From Clostridiales bacterium (GTDB taxonomy: Bacteria; Bacillota; Clostridia; Oscillospirales; Acutalibacteraceae), in contig DXXH01000004.1 of the NCBI GenBank assembly GCA_019416395.1, forward strand, positions 7,331 through 42,041: a stretch of DNA of 34,711 nt, given 5' to 3'. Below the pieces are notes generated by a model that was not told the DNA's origin, ran no database searches, and was given only the letters and a program-made list of their open reading frames with translations. The translations under genes and the position numbers were made by a program. This document shows positions 16,631 through 23,830 of the stretch, piece after piece (within the stretch, counting starts at the first letter, position 1; each line of letters begins with the position of its first letter).

Positions 16631-17560
16631 ATGATAATTACAGTGACGCTGAATCCGGCGCTGGATTATGAACTTTCTTTGGACCAAGTGAAGCTGGGAG
16701 AGATCCAGTGGTTTCCCCAAAGTTCCTTTGTACCCGGGGGAAAAGGGGTAAATGTCTCCCTGCTTCTTTCCTCTCTGGGAGTGGAGAACCGTGCCTTGGG
16801 TTTGGCGGCGGGGTTTACCGGGCGGGAGATGATCCGTCTGCTGGAAAAGGCCGGCTGTTCCTCGGATTTTGTCTTGCTGGAGCAGGGCGTGACCCGGGTA
16901 AATGTAAAATTACGCACCGCCGATGGGGTGGAAACCGGCTTTAACGGGGCAGGTCCCCAGATCCCGCCCCAGGCAGTCACGGAGCTTTTGGGGAAGCTTT
17001 CCCACATGACAGCAGAGGATTTTCTGGTGCTGTCCGGCAGTTTGCCTGCCGGGCTGCCGGAAGGGGCGTTCCCCCAGATTTTGGAAGCCGCCCGCAGAAC
17101 AGGCGCTCAGCTGGTGGTGGATATGACAAAGGATTCCCTGTTGGCGGCGCTGCCATACCGGCCGTTTCTCATCAAGCCAAACGACCAGGAGCTGGGAGAG
17201 CTTTTCGGAGTGGAAGGTCCCCTGAGCGTGGTGGACGCCAAGGAGTACGCCCGCCAGCTCCAGCGTATGGGCGCCAGGAACGTGGTGGTTTCCCTGGGAG
17301 CCAAAGGGGCCATGCTTTTGGAAGAAGGGGGCCGCTGCCTGTTCTGTCACAGCGTCCGGGGGGAAGCCGTGTCCACAGTGGGCGCAGGGGATTCCCTGGT
17401 GGCCGGATTCCTGTTTGGACTGGGGCTTCACGGTACCTTGGAAGGCGGCCTGAAATGGGGAGTGGCCGCTGGGGCCGCCACCGCGTTCCGGGAAGGCATC
17501 GCCACCGGGGATCAGGTGAAGGCCCAGTTCCCGGCAGTGGAAAATCCCCACGCCTTATGA
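16631..17560 (+). CDS. fruK: 1-phosphofructokinase-like PfkB family kinase
   Basis: A 309-residue ribokinase/PfkB-family sugar-phosphate kinase of the 1-phosphofructokinase/tagatose-6-phosphate kinase branch. Marks are the N-terminal ITVTLNPALDYELSL, the GGKGVNVS substrate loop, and the C-terminal signature VGAGDSLVAGFLFGL with catalytic base Asp254. It would phosphorylate fructose 1-phosphate (or tagatose 6-phosphate) to the bisphosphate in the cytoplasm. No PTS enzyme or DeoR-type regulator, the usual fruK partners, is adjacent, so the symbol is provisional. It appears to be transcribed alone from the promoter at 16569. Confidence 0.82.
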   Translation: MIITVTLNPALDYELSLDQVKLGEIQWFPQSSFVPGGKGVNVSLLLSSLGVENRALGLAAGFTGREMIRLLEKAGCSSDFVLLEQGVTRVNVKLRTADGVETGFNGAGPQIPPQAVTELLGKLSHMTAEDFLVLSGSLPAGLPEGAFPQILEAARRTGAQLVVDMTKDSLLAALPYRPFLIKPNDQELGELFGVEGPLSVVDAKEYARQLQRMGARNVVVSLGAKGAMLLEEGGRCLFCHSVRGEAVSTVGAGDSLVAGFLFGLGLHGTLEGGLKWGVAAGAATAFREGIATGDQVKAQFPAVENPHAL

Positions 17561-17608
17561 AGAGATTGTAAAATCCCGGGAATTGCCCGGCTTCCTTCCA
17601 GAATCCAG

Positions 17609-17638
17609 TTGACACCGGCAGGTGTTCCAAAGTAAAAT
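17609..17638 (+). promoter_or_regulatory. Predicted promoter of the xpaC-telA-lemA-TPM operon
   Basis: TTGACA (17609-17614), 18-base spacer and TAAAAT (17633-17638). A short inverted repeat ACACC/GGTGT lies inside the spacer and could be an operator half-pair. Confidence 0.65.
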
Positions 17639-17695
17639 GATATTGATTTGATTCCCGGGAAAGTCCCAGGCTTTCCGGAATATGGAGGCAAATCC

Positions 17696-19114
17696 ATGGA
17701 CAAAAAAGGTAACGATCCCTTGCGGGAGGAGTTTCGTTCCTCTCAGGTTTATAATGTGCTGAAAGGTTCCGGGATTCCCGTGGCTGGAAAAATCGCGGAC
17801 GGCTTGGATAAAGCCACGCAGGGACTGGACCAAGTGGTGAGCGGTTTCGCTTCCGGGGTGAAATCCGGCGGCGGAAACCAGAACGGCCACCCCTACCAGC
17901 CTTCCCAGCGGACCAATGGTTCCGCCCCTTCCGGACAGGGGACTTCCCAAACGGGGTGGGGACAGCCCAATCCGTCCCAGGGCGCCAATTATCAGGCTCC
18001 CCCCAATACCCCACCGTATAACGGCAGCCAAACCGGGAACGGCTATTATCATTATAGTTACACCCAAAACCGGCAGACCCGGCCGCCCCAACAGACAGCC
18101 GCCCAGGGCCAGCCCCGGCAAGCAGCCGCTCAGGGTCAGCCCCGGCAAGCAGCCGCTCAGGGCCAGCCCCGGCAGGCAGCCGCTCAGGGCCAGCCCCGGC
18201 AGACGGCCGCTCAGGGCCAGCCTCGGCAGGCAGCTTCTCAGGGCCAGCCCCGGCAGGCAGCTGCTCAAGGCCAGCCCCGGCAGGCAGCTGCTCAAGGCCA
18301 GCCCCGGCAGACGGCCACTCAAGGCCAGCCCCGGCAGACCCGGCCCCCTCAGGCGCCGGTTTACCGCCCACCTCAGGGAAAAGGCTATCCCCAAGGGGCG
18401 CCGGTTCCCCAAGTCCCCATGAAGATGGTGCGGCAGGGGAGCCCCGCCAAGTTCTATATCACCGGCGCGGTGGCGCTGGCGTACGCTTTGATGGGTCCCC
18501 TGTATGAGCCCAGGCATTTTGTGATTTTTGCCGTGGTGCTGGTGGCAGTGTTTCTGATTTCCGGGGCGCTGTTCCGGGGGCGGAAGGTATTTGTGCCCAT
18601 CGAGCCGGAAAAGCCCAAGGAAGAGCCCAAGCCCCAGCCGGAGAAGGAAGAAAAGTCCCAGACCGGAAACCCGGAAGTGGACAAGATCATCGACGAGGGC
18701 CGGGAATACCTGAAAAAGCTGCGGGCGGCGGACGACGCCATCCCGGACGAAGCGCTGAGCGAGTGCATCACCCGTATGGAGCGGGCGTCGTCGGATATAT
18801 TCCGGTATATTGGGGAACACCCGGAAAAGGCGCCCCAGATCCGGAAGTTTATGAACTATTACCTGCCCACGACTTTGAAGCTTTTGAACAGTTACCAGCG
18901 GTTGTCCAGCCAGTCGGTGAAGGGGGAGAATATCACCTCGACCATGTTCAATATTGCCGGCATGATGCACACGGTGGCGGACGCTTTTGAAAAGCAGCTG
19001 GACGCCCTGTTCTCTGAGGAAGCCATGGATATTTCGGCGGACATTACCGTGTTTGAAACGCTGTTGAAGCAGGAAGGCTTTGTGGACGAGGAGAAAAAGG
19101 AACCGTCCAAGTAA
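17696..19114 (+). CDS. xpaC: XpaC-family protein with long Gln/Pro-rich repeat linker
   Basis: A 472-residue protein. Residues 1 to about 60 are a soluble N-terminal segment; 60-135 are Gly/Asn/Gln/Pro-rich and disordered; 137-217 are nine tandem copies of a 9-residue unit (QGQPRQAAA and variants). Two hydrophobic segments follow (about 252-268 and 273-294), then a charged Lys/Glu stretch and a C-terminal helical domain containing MNYYLPTTLKLLNSYQRL and NIAGMMHTVADAFEKQLDAL, typical of the XpaC family (named from 5-bromo-4-chloroindolyl phosphate hydrolysis; true role unknown). GGAGG eight bases before the ATG at 17696 sets the start. A telA gene follows, as in the Bacillus xpaC-yaaN arrangement. 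The repeat linker is not usual for the family. Confidence 0.82.
   Translation: MDKKGNDPLREEFRSSQVYNVLKGSGIPVAGKIADGLDKATQGLDQVVSGFASGVKSGGGNQNGHPYQPSQRTNGSAPSGQGTSQTGWGQPNPSQGANYQAPPNTPPYNGSQTGNGYYHYSYTQNRQTRPPQQTAAQGQPRQAAAQGQPRQAAAQGQPRQAAAQGQPRQTAAQGQPRQAASQGQPRQAAAQGQPRQAAAQGQPRQTATQGQPRQTRPPQAPVYRPPQGKGYPQGAPVPQVPMKMVRQGSPAKFYITGAVALAYALMGPLYEPRHFVIFAVVLVAVFLISGALFRGRKVFVPIEPEKPKEEPKPQPEKEEKSQTGNPEVDKIIDEGREYLKKLRAADDAIPDEALSECITRMERASSDIFRYIGEHPEKAPQIRKFMNYYLPTTLKLLNSYQRLSSQSVKGENITSTMFNIAGMMHTVADAFEKQLDALFSEEAMDISADITVFETLLKQEGFVDEEKKEPSK
18104..18346 (+). repeat. Nine-copy 27-bp in-frame coding tandem repeat
   Basis: Unit approximately CAGGGCCAGCCCCGGCAGGC plus AGCCGCT, nine copies end to end inside xpaC. 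Copies differ mostly at single bases (Ala/Thr/Ser changes at unit positions 7 and 9, and synonymous changes), the pattern of recent slippage or unequal exchange. The last copy ends in ACCCGGCCC. Confidence 0.92.
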
Positions 19115-19199
19115 AAGACCATACGCCGGGAGAGCGGGAAACGCCTGCCGGATTTTGCGAGAAAGAGATCGGTAAAATTGAGGAAAGGAAGGGTGGCAT

Positions 19200-20381
19200 A
19201 TGGCCGATGAGATCAAATTGACCTTGGAACAGGAGGCGCCCCAAGCGCCTTCCCTGACGCTGGAGGGAGTGGAGACGCCGTCTCTTACCCTGGGTCAGGA
19301 GGAGACCCCGGCTCCCAAGCAGGTGGAGGCGGACGAGATTTCCACCTTGGACGAGAGCGTCCTTTCTCCGGAAGAACGGAAAGTGGTGGACGATTTCGCG
19401 GAGAAAATCGACCTGACCAACAGCACCCTGGTGCTGCAATACGGCTCCGCCGCCCAGAAGAAGATCGCTTCTTTTTCCGATACCACGCTGAATAACGTGC
19501 GCACCAAGGATTTGGGAGAAGTGGGCGACCAAATCTCCAATCTGGTGGTGGAGCTGAAAGGCTTTGACATTCAGGAAGAGGAGAAAAAGGGAATTTTCGG
19601 GTTTTTCAAGAACACGGGGAATAAGATCACCGCTATGAAAGCCCGGTACGATAGCGCCGAAACCAATGTGAATAAAATCGCTGGGGCTTTGGAACAGCAT
19701 CAGGTGCAGCTTTTGAAGGATATTGTCATGCTGGATAAGCTGTACGAGATGAACCTGGGCTATCACAAAGAGCTTTCCATGTATATCATCGCCGGAAAGA
19801 AAAAGCTCCAGAAAGAGCGGACCACCACCCTGGTGGAGATGGAGAACAAGGCAAAGCAGACCGGCTTGGCTGAGGACGCCCAGGCCGCCAATGATTTTGC
19901 CCAGATGTGCGACAGCTTTGAGAAGAAGCTGCACGATTTGGAGCTGACCCGTATGGTCAGCGTCCAGATGTCCCCTCAGATCCGCCTGGTGCAGAATAAC
20001 GACAAGCTGATGGCGGACAAGATCCAGTCCACCCTGGTGAATACCATTCCCCTGTGGAAGAGCCAGATGGTGCTGGCTCTGGGCCTGGCCCATTCCGAGC
20101 AGGCAGTGAAAGCCCAGCGGGAAGTGTCGGACATGACAAACGAGCTGCTCCGGAAGAACGCCGAGCGACTGAAGATGAGCACCATCGAAACCGCCCGGGA
20201 GTCGGAGCGGGGCGTGGTGGATATGGAGACCTTGCGGCAGACCAACCAGTCCTTGATCCAGACCCTGGACGAAGTGGTGAAGATCCAGGACGAGGGCAGG
20301 GCCAAACGCCGGGCGGCGGAAGCGGAGATCGGCCGGCTGGAAGGCGAACTCAAGCAGAAACTGTTGGATATTCACACATGA
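19200..20381 (+). CDS. TelA-family toxic anion resistance protein
   Basis: A 393-residue soluble, largely alpha-helical protein of the TelA/YaaN family, linked to tellurite and other envelope-active stress resistance although the mechanism is unknown. The first 45 residues are a low-complexity Glu/Pro/Thr region with repeated SLTLxxxE units; the helical family core follows, including the hallmark QMSPQIRLVQNNDKLMADKI and NTIPLWKSQMVLALGL. The start is preceded by AGGAAGGGTGG. It lies 85 bases after xpaC and 54 bases before lemA in the same direction. The partnership with XpaC is conserved in Firmicutes. Confidence 0.9.
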   Translation: MADEIKLTLEQEAPQAPSLTLEGVETPSLTLGQEETPAPKQVEADEISTLDESVLSPEERKVVDDFAEKIDLTNSTLVLQYGSAAQKKIASFSDTTLNNVRTKDLGEVGDQISNLVVELKGFDIQEEEKKGIFGFFKNTGNKITAMKARYDSAETNVNKIAGALEQHQVQLLKDIVMLDKLYEMNLGYHKELSMYIIAGKKKLQKERTTTLVEMENKAKQTGLAEDAQAANDFAQMCDSFEKKLHDLELTRMVSVQMSPQIRLVQNNDKLMADKIQSTLVNTIPLWKSQMVLALGLAHSEQAVKAQREVSDMTNELLRKNAERLKMSTIETARESERGVVDMETLRQTNQSLIQTLDEVVKIQDEGRAKRRAAEAEIGRLEGELKQKLLDIHT

Positions 20382-20435
20382 AAACGGTCAAACTGCTGGC
20401 AAGACCAAAGCTTTTGATAAGGGGGGCTTACGAAA

Positions 20436-21017
20436 TTGAAAAAGAGGAATCTTGTGGGGGCCTGTGTTATGGCGGCCATGATCCTGCTGGCCATACCCTT
20501 GGGGACGCACACTTCCCTTACAAAGCTGCGGGAAGACATGGCCGGCTCCTATTATTATGATAAAACGGGCTACGCCATTTACGAAGGCGTGGAAAACCGG
20601 GAAGCCACCGGAAACAACCTGATTACGGTGGCCAGACGGTATACGGAAACAAACCCGGCGCTGTCGGAGCTGATCGACGATATGGATTACGCGGTGCGGC
20701 TTTCCCAGAACAGCTATGGCGAGATTGGGGATTTTTCAGAGGAAGCCCAAGCCAATGAGCTGATGGGGCAGGCGGCCCAAGCGCTGTACGAGGAGCTGAA
20801 AAACACCCAGCTGTCCGAGGAAGACCAGAAGTATCCCGACCAGCTGATCGCTCAGATGGAATCGGAGCAGGATAAGATCAACCGGTCCAGCTACAATGAG
20901 GACGCCCGGGAATTTAACGCCCAGCTGGAGAAATTCCCGGTAAACCTGCTGCGGGGCGTGGCAGGGGTAGAGCCTTTGGCCACGTTTGATTACGAAGGAG
21001 AGGATGTGTCCTCATGA
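20436..21017 (+). CDS. LemA-family protein
   Basis: A 193-residue membrane-anchored protein: a short basic start, one hydrophobic segment (about residues 6-24), then an outward helical domain. The C-terminal SSYNEDAREFNAQLEKFPVN segment matches the LemA signature (YN...Y/FN....FP). Function of LemA proteins is unknown; they are often paired with TPM-domain proteins, as here. The start codon is TTG, chosen because GGGGGG lies about nine bases upstream and no better start keeps the membrane segment. Its stop overlaps the next start (ATGA). Confidence 0.82.
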   Translation: MKKRNLVGACVMAAMILLAIPLGTHTSLTKLREDMAGSYYYDKTGYAIYEGVENREATGNNLITVARRYTETNPALSELIDDMDYAVRLSQNSYGEIGDFSEEAQANELMGQAAQALYEELKNTQLSEEDQKYPDQLIAQMESEQDKINRSSYNEDAREFNAQLEKFPVNLLRGVAGVEPLATFDYEGEDVSS

Positions 21018-21997
21018 GAATGAGAATCCAGGGGAAAAGGGCCTGGAAAATGGCGCTGGCCCTGGCGGTTTCCACGGTGATGCTGGTGTGCCTGGCGCTG
21101 CCTGCGCTGGCGGCGGTGCCGGACCGGCCGGAGAACCAATATGTGTTGGACGAAGCCGGGGTGCTGTCGGAAGAGACGGAACAGGAAATCATCAAGGAAA
21201 ACCAAACTTTGTTTGAAGAAACCGGAGCCCAGATCGTGGTGGTGACGGTAGATTTCCTGGACGGAGAAACCATTGATGATTACGCCTATACCCTGTTCAA
21301 TTCCTGGGGGATCGGCTCGGTGGAGCGGAATAACGGCTTGCTGTTGCTGATGGCCATTGGGGAAGACAATTACTACGCCACCTCGGGTTACGGCATAGAC
21401 GATTATTTTGACGGCGCCAAGCTGCAAGAGATGCTCAATGAGTATCTGGAGCCGGACTTTGCTGCCAAGGAGTACGACGCTGGTGCCAAGAAATTTTTTG
21501 ACGCGGCTCTTTCGGAGATGGAAAGCTACTACGCCAACTATACGGACCAGTACACTCCCGGAGAAGGAGAGCAAGCTCCCAGCTACGACTACAACACCTA
21601 TGAACCCACCATGAGTGACAGGATCCATGACTTTTTTGGCGGGTTTGTGACCTCAGCCATGCGGATTGTGATCGTCATTGTCATCGTGTTGGTGATCTCC
21701 GCAGTCATTCGCGGCATGGGCGGTGGACGAGGCGGTCCCCGGTCCGGCGGCGGAGGCGGGGGCGGCGGTTTCTGGACCGGCCTGTTCCTGGGGAATATGC
21801 TGGGGAACAGCCACAGAAGAGGCGGCTGGAGGCCACCCCCACCGGGCGGTTTTGGACCCAGGCCTCCCCGTGGCGGCCCTGGTGGTTTTGGCGGTTTCCA
21901 CGGTGGTGGGGGCGGCTTTGGAGGCGGCGGTTTCCGCGGAGGCGGAGGCGGCTTCCATGGTGGCGGCGGCACCCATGGCGGTGGAGCCGGAAGATAA
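21014..21997 (+). CDS. TPM-domain membrane protein with glycine-rich tail
   Basis: A 327-residue protein. Residues 1-34 are a signal peptide ending in ALAA; the TPM domain (about 36-180) starts with VLDEAGVLSEETEQEI and contains TGAQIVVVTVDFLDG and NNGLLLLMAIGEDNYY with the YATSGYGIDDYF motif. A single membrane segment lies at about 213-231. The last 90 residues are almost entirely Gly with Arg, Pro, Phe and His, including repeated GGGGGF and FHGGGG blocks. TPM proteins of the YgcG type commonly end this way; some TPM domains have phosphatase activity, others are assembly factors. It overlaps lemA by four bases, so the two are translationally coupled. Confidence 0.87.
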   Translation: MRMRIQGKRAWKMALALAVSTVMLVCLALPALAAVPDRPENQYVLDEAGVLSEETEQEIIKENQTLFEETGAQIVVVTVDFLDGETIDDYAYTLFNSWGIGSVERNNGLLLLMAIGEDNYYATSGYGIDDYFDGAKLQEMLNEYLEPDFAAKEYDAGAKKFFDAALSEMESYYANYTDQYTPGEGEQAPSYDYNTYEPTMSDRIHDFFGGFVTSAMRIVIVIVIVLVISAVIRGMGGGRGGPRSGGGGGGGGFWTGLFLGNMLGNSHRRGGWRPPPPGGFGPRPPRGGPGGFGGFHGGGGGFGGGGFRGGGGGFHGGGGTHGGGAGR

Positions 21998-22030
21998 AGA
22001 TGAGAAAACCCGCTCTGCTGGAGGGCTGGG

Positions 22031-22069
22031 GAAAGGGCCTGCAGCCGGTGGCTGTGAAGGCCCTTTCTT
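22031..22069 (+). terminator. Hairpin after the TPM gene
   Basis: GAAAGGGCC (22031-22039) pairs with GGCCCTTTC (22059-22067) around an inner AGCC/GGCT stem. The T-tail is weak (TTTCTTGCTT), so this is a probable, perhaps leaky, terminator. Confidence 0.55.
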
Positions 22070-22105
22070 GCTTGGAAGCGAAAGAATTCTGTTTGGTGGT
22101 GACGT

Positions 22106-22759
22106 ATGAAACGTTTTTTTCTGTTTGACCTGGACGGTACGGTGGCGGACAATGGGGAAGGGATCTTGAAATCCGCCCAGTACGCCTTGGACGCTTTTGG
22201 AATCCATAACCAGCCGGAAGAAAAACTGCGCCGGTTTGTAGGGCCACCCCTGAATGAATCCTTTATGGAGTTTTACGGGTTTTCCCAGGAACAGGCGTTG
22301 GCCGCGGTGGCGAAATACCGGGAGCGGTATGGGGAAAAAGGCGTGTATGAAAACCAGCTGTACCCTGGGGTAAGGGGGATGCTGGAAACTTTGTCCCAGC
22401 GGGCAGCGGTGTGTTTGGCCACGTCCAAGCCCCAGGTGTTCGCCCAGAAGATTTTGGAAATGCAGCAGGTGCGGCAGTATTTCCAGGTGGTGGTAGGAGC
22501 GGAATTGGATGGGACCCGCACGGACAAGGCAGAGGTCATTCGAGAAGTGCTGAAAAAGCTGGGGAATCCGCCCAAGGAGCAAGTGGTGATGGTCGGTGAC
22601 CGGAAACACGATGTGCAAGGGGCAAAAACAGCCGGTGTGGAGTGCATTGGGGTGGAATATGGCTTTGCCCCGCCAGGGGAATTGAAAGAAGCCGGTGCGG
22701 ATTGGATCGTCCCCAGCGTGGAAAAATTGGAAGAACTGTGCCTGGAGCTGCTGGACTGA
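22106..22759 (+). CDS. HAD-superfamily phosphatase (phosphoglycolate phosphatase-like)
   Basis: A 217-residue HAD subfamily IA hydrolase. Motif I is FDLDGTVAD (Asp8 nucleophile, Asp10), motif II is LATSK, a conserved Lys lies in the KAEVI region, and motif IV is MVGDRKHD. The helical cap with LRRFVGPPLNESF is typical of Gph/PpaX-type enzymes; the substrate is not established. It is a different branch from the minus-strand HAD at 15303, which has an EDS rather than a GDR motif. GTG-rich sequence precedes the ATG without a strong Shine-Dalgarno. Confidence 0.86.
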   Translation: MKRFFLFDLDGTVADNGEGILKSAQYALDAFGIHNQPEEKLRRFVGPPLNESFMEFYGFSQEQALAAVAKYRERYGEKGVYENQLYPGVRGMLETLSQRAAVCLATSKPQVFAQKILEMQQVRQYFQVVVGAELDGTRTDKAEVIREVLKKLGNPPKEQVVMVGDRKHDVQGAKTAGVECIGVEYGFAPPGELKEAGADWIVPSVEKLEELCLELLD

Positions 22760-22807
22760 GAGCAGTGAAGGTTTGCAGGAAATACAGGAATCAAGGAGGC
22801 AGGAAAG

Positions 22808-23353
22808 ATGGCGGAAAAGAGAAAAATTTTAGTGGTGGTGGACATGCAAAATGATTTCATCACAGGGACGTTGGGCACCAAGGAAGCGGAAGCCATCGTA
22901 CCCAAGGTGTGTGAAAAACTCCGGGAATTTTACGGACAGGTGTATTTCACTATGGACACCCACGGGGAAAACTATCTGGAAACCCAGGAAGGGAGAAACC
23001 TGCCGGTGAAGCACTGCATAAAGGGGACCTGGGGCTGGCAGCTGAACTCCCAGGTGGACGCTTTGCGGCACAGTACTCCCATTGAGAAGGAAACCTTTGG
23101 CAGTAAGGGTTTGGCTGATGTGCTGAAGGCGCAGAATACATACGAAGGTCCCATCGAGGAAATCCAGTTGATAGGGCTATGCACGGATATTTGCGTCATT
23201 TCCAACGCCTTGCTGCTGAAAGCGTATTTGCCGGAAGTGAAGCTGACCGTAGACGCCAGCTGCTGTGCGGGGGTATCGCCGGAAAGCCATCAGCGGGCCC
23301 TGGACGCCATGAAAGCTTGCCAGATTGAAATTCTCCAGGAAGGGGAAGCCTGA
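22808..23353 (+). CDS. Isochorismatase-family hydrolase (nicotinamidase-like)
   Basis: A 181-residue cysteine hydrolase. The Asp-Lys-Cys triad is visible as Asp12 (VVDMQNDF), Lys94 (IEKETFG) and Cys129 (TDICVIS), with the family HCIKGTWG loop between. Size and motifs resemble nicotinamidase (PncA), which deamidates nicotinamide in NAD salvage, although related amidases look similar. The start follows AAGGAGGCAGGAAAG. It lies 48 bases after the HAD gene and may be cotranscribed; a strong terminator follows. Confidence 0.85.
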   Translation: MAEKRKILVVVDMQNDFITGTLGTKEAEAIVPKVCEKLREFYGQVYFTMDTHGENYLETQEGRNLPVKHCIKGTWGWQLNSQVDALRHSTPIEKETFGSKGLADVLKAQNTYEGPIEEIQLIGLCTDICVISNALLLKAYLPEVKLTVDASCCAGVSPESHQRALDAMKACQIEILQEGEA

Positions 23354-23418
23354 CAGCGGGAGCGGATACGCCACTTTGTTCGGAAAAGGCAGGAAGACCT
23401 GTCTGCCACAAGGAAACG

Positions 23419-23457
23419 AAAAAGGACACGGGAAGAAATTTCCTGTGTCCTTTTTTT
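23419..23457 (+). terminator. Rho-independent terminator after the nicotinamidase-like gene
   Basis: GGACACGGGAA (23424-23434) pairs with TTTCCTGTGTCC (23439-23450) around GAAA, followed by seven T; upstream A residues extend the stem. It marks the end of the higher-GC part of the window. Confidence 0.9.
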
Positions 23458-23617
23458 GTGCGTTTCTATTGTCGGTAGAGTTAATAACGATAGATGGGGC
23501 GGGTAGAAACCGTCTTTAGAGCAACAGACCATCATCCCATAGCCGGGGCGTATGCTGGCAATTGGTGAGGGGATTACCAAGCAGAAGAAGAGAAAGAAAT
23601 ACAGGATAAATTTATCA

Positions 23618-23665
23618 GTTATTTCTATAAATCCGAGAAATTTCTATGATTTTTATAGAAATAAC
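23618..23665. promoter_or_regulatory. Inverted repeat, candidate operator upstream of the ten-gene operon
   Basis: GTTATTTCTATAAA (23618-23631) and its exact reverse complement (23652-23665) are separated by 20 bases that contain the palindrome AGAAATTTCT. TTTCTAT occurs four times in this intergenic region (23463, 23622, 23641, and inverted at 23655). A 10-bp palindrome ATCATATGAT follows at 23671-23680. No T-run suggests a terminator, so a protein-binding site is more likely. The remaining parts of 23458-23830 hold no gene and no promoter I could place confidently (a TATAAA at 23724 lacks a good -35). Confidence 0.6.
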
Positions 23666-23830
23666 AGAAAATCATATGATCTGTTGATGGGGAAATCCCC
23701 CGTAGTTTCAGTCAGGGAGAAAATATAAAAAGCACAATCACAGGATCCGCCAGAAATCGCGCGCATTATGAGTTGCAGAGCGATGGAATTTCCCCCTATA
23801 GTAAAAGTGCGAAAGGGGGAAAGAACAGTC

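Noticed and set aside
18104..18346. Possible CRISPR array
   Set aside because: The repeats are directly adjacent with no unique spacers, keep the reading frame and encode a linker.
17555..19216. Minus-strand frames opposite xpaC with leucine/glycine repeats resembling collagen-like or repeat proteins
   Set aside because: The repeats are only the reverse reading of the 27-bp repeat; the plus-strand frame has the XpaC domain, a ribosome binding site and membrane segments.
21598..22152. Proline-rich minus-strand frame opposite the TPM glycine-rich tail
   Set aside because: Poly-Pro is the reverse reading of poly-Gly codons; no start signal or domain.
23354..23830. A small gene or riboswitch in the gap before the ten-gene operon
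   Set aside because: No frame with a ribosome binding site and no riboswitch consensus was recognised; only the terminator and the repeats are supported.
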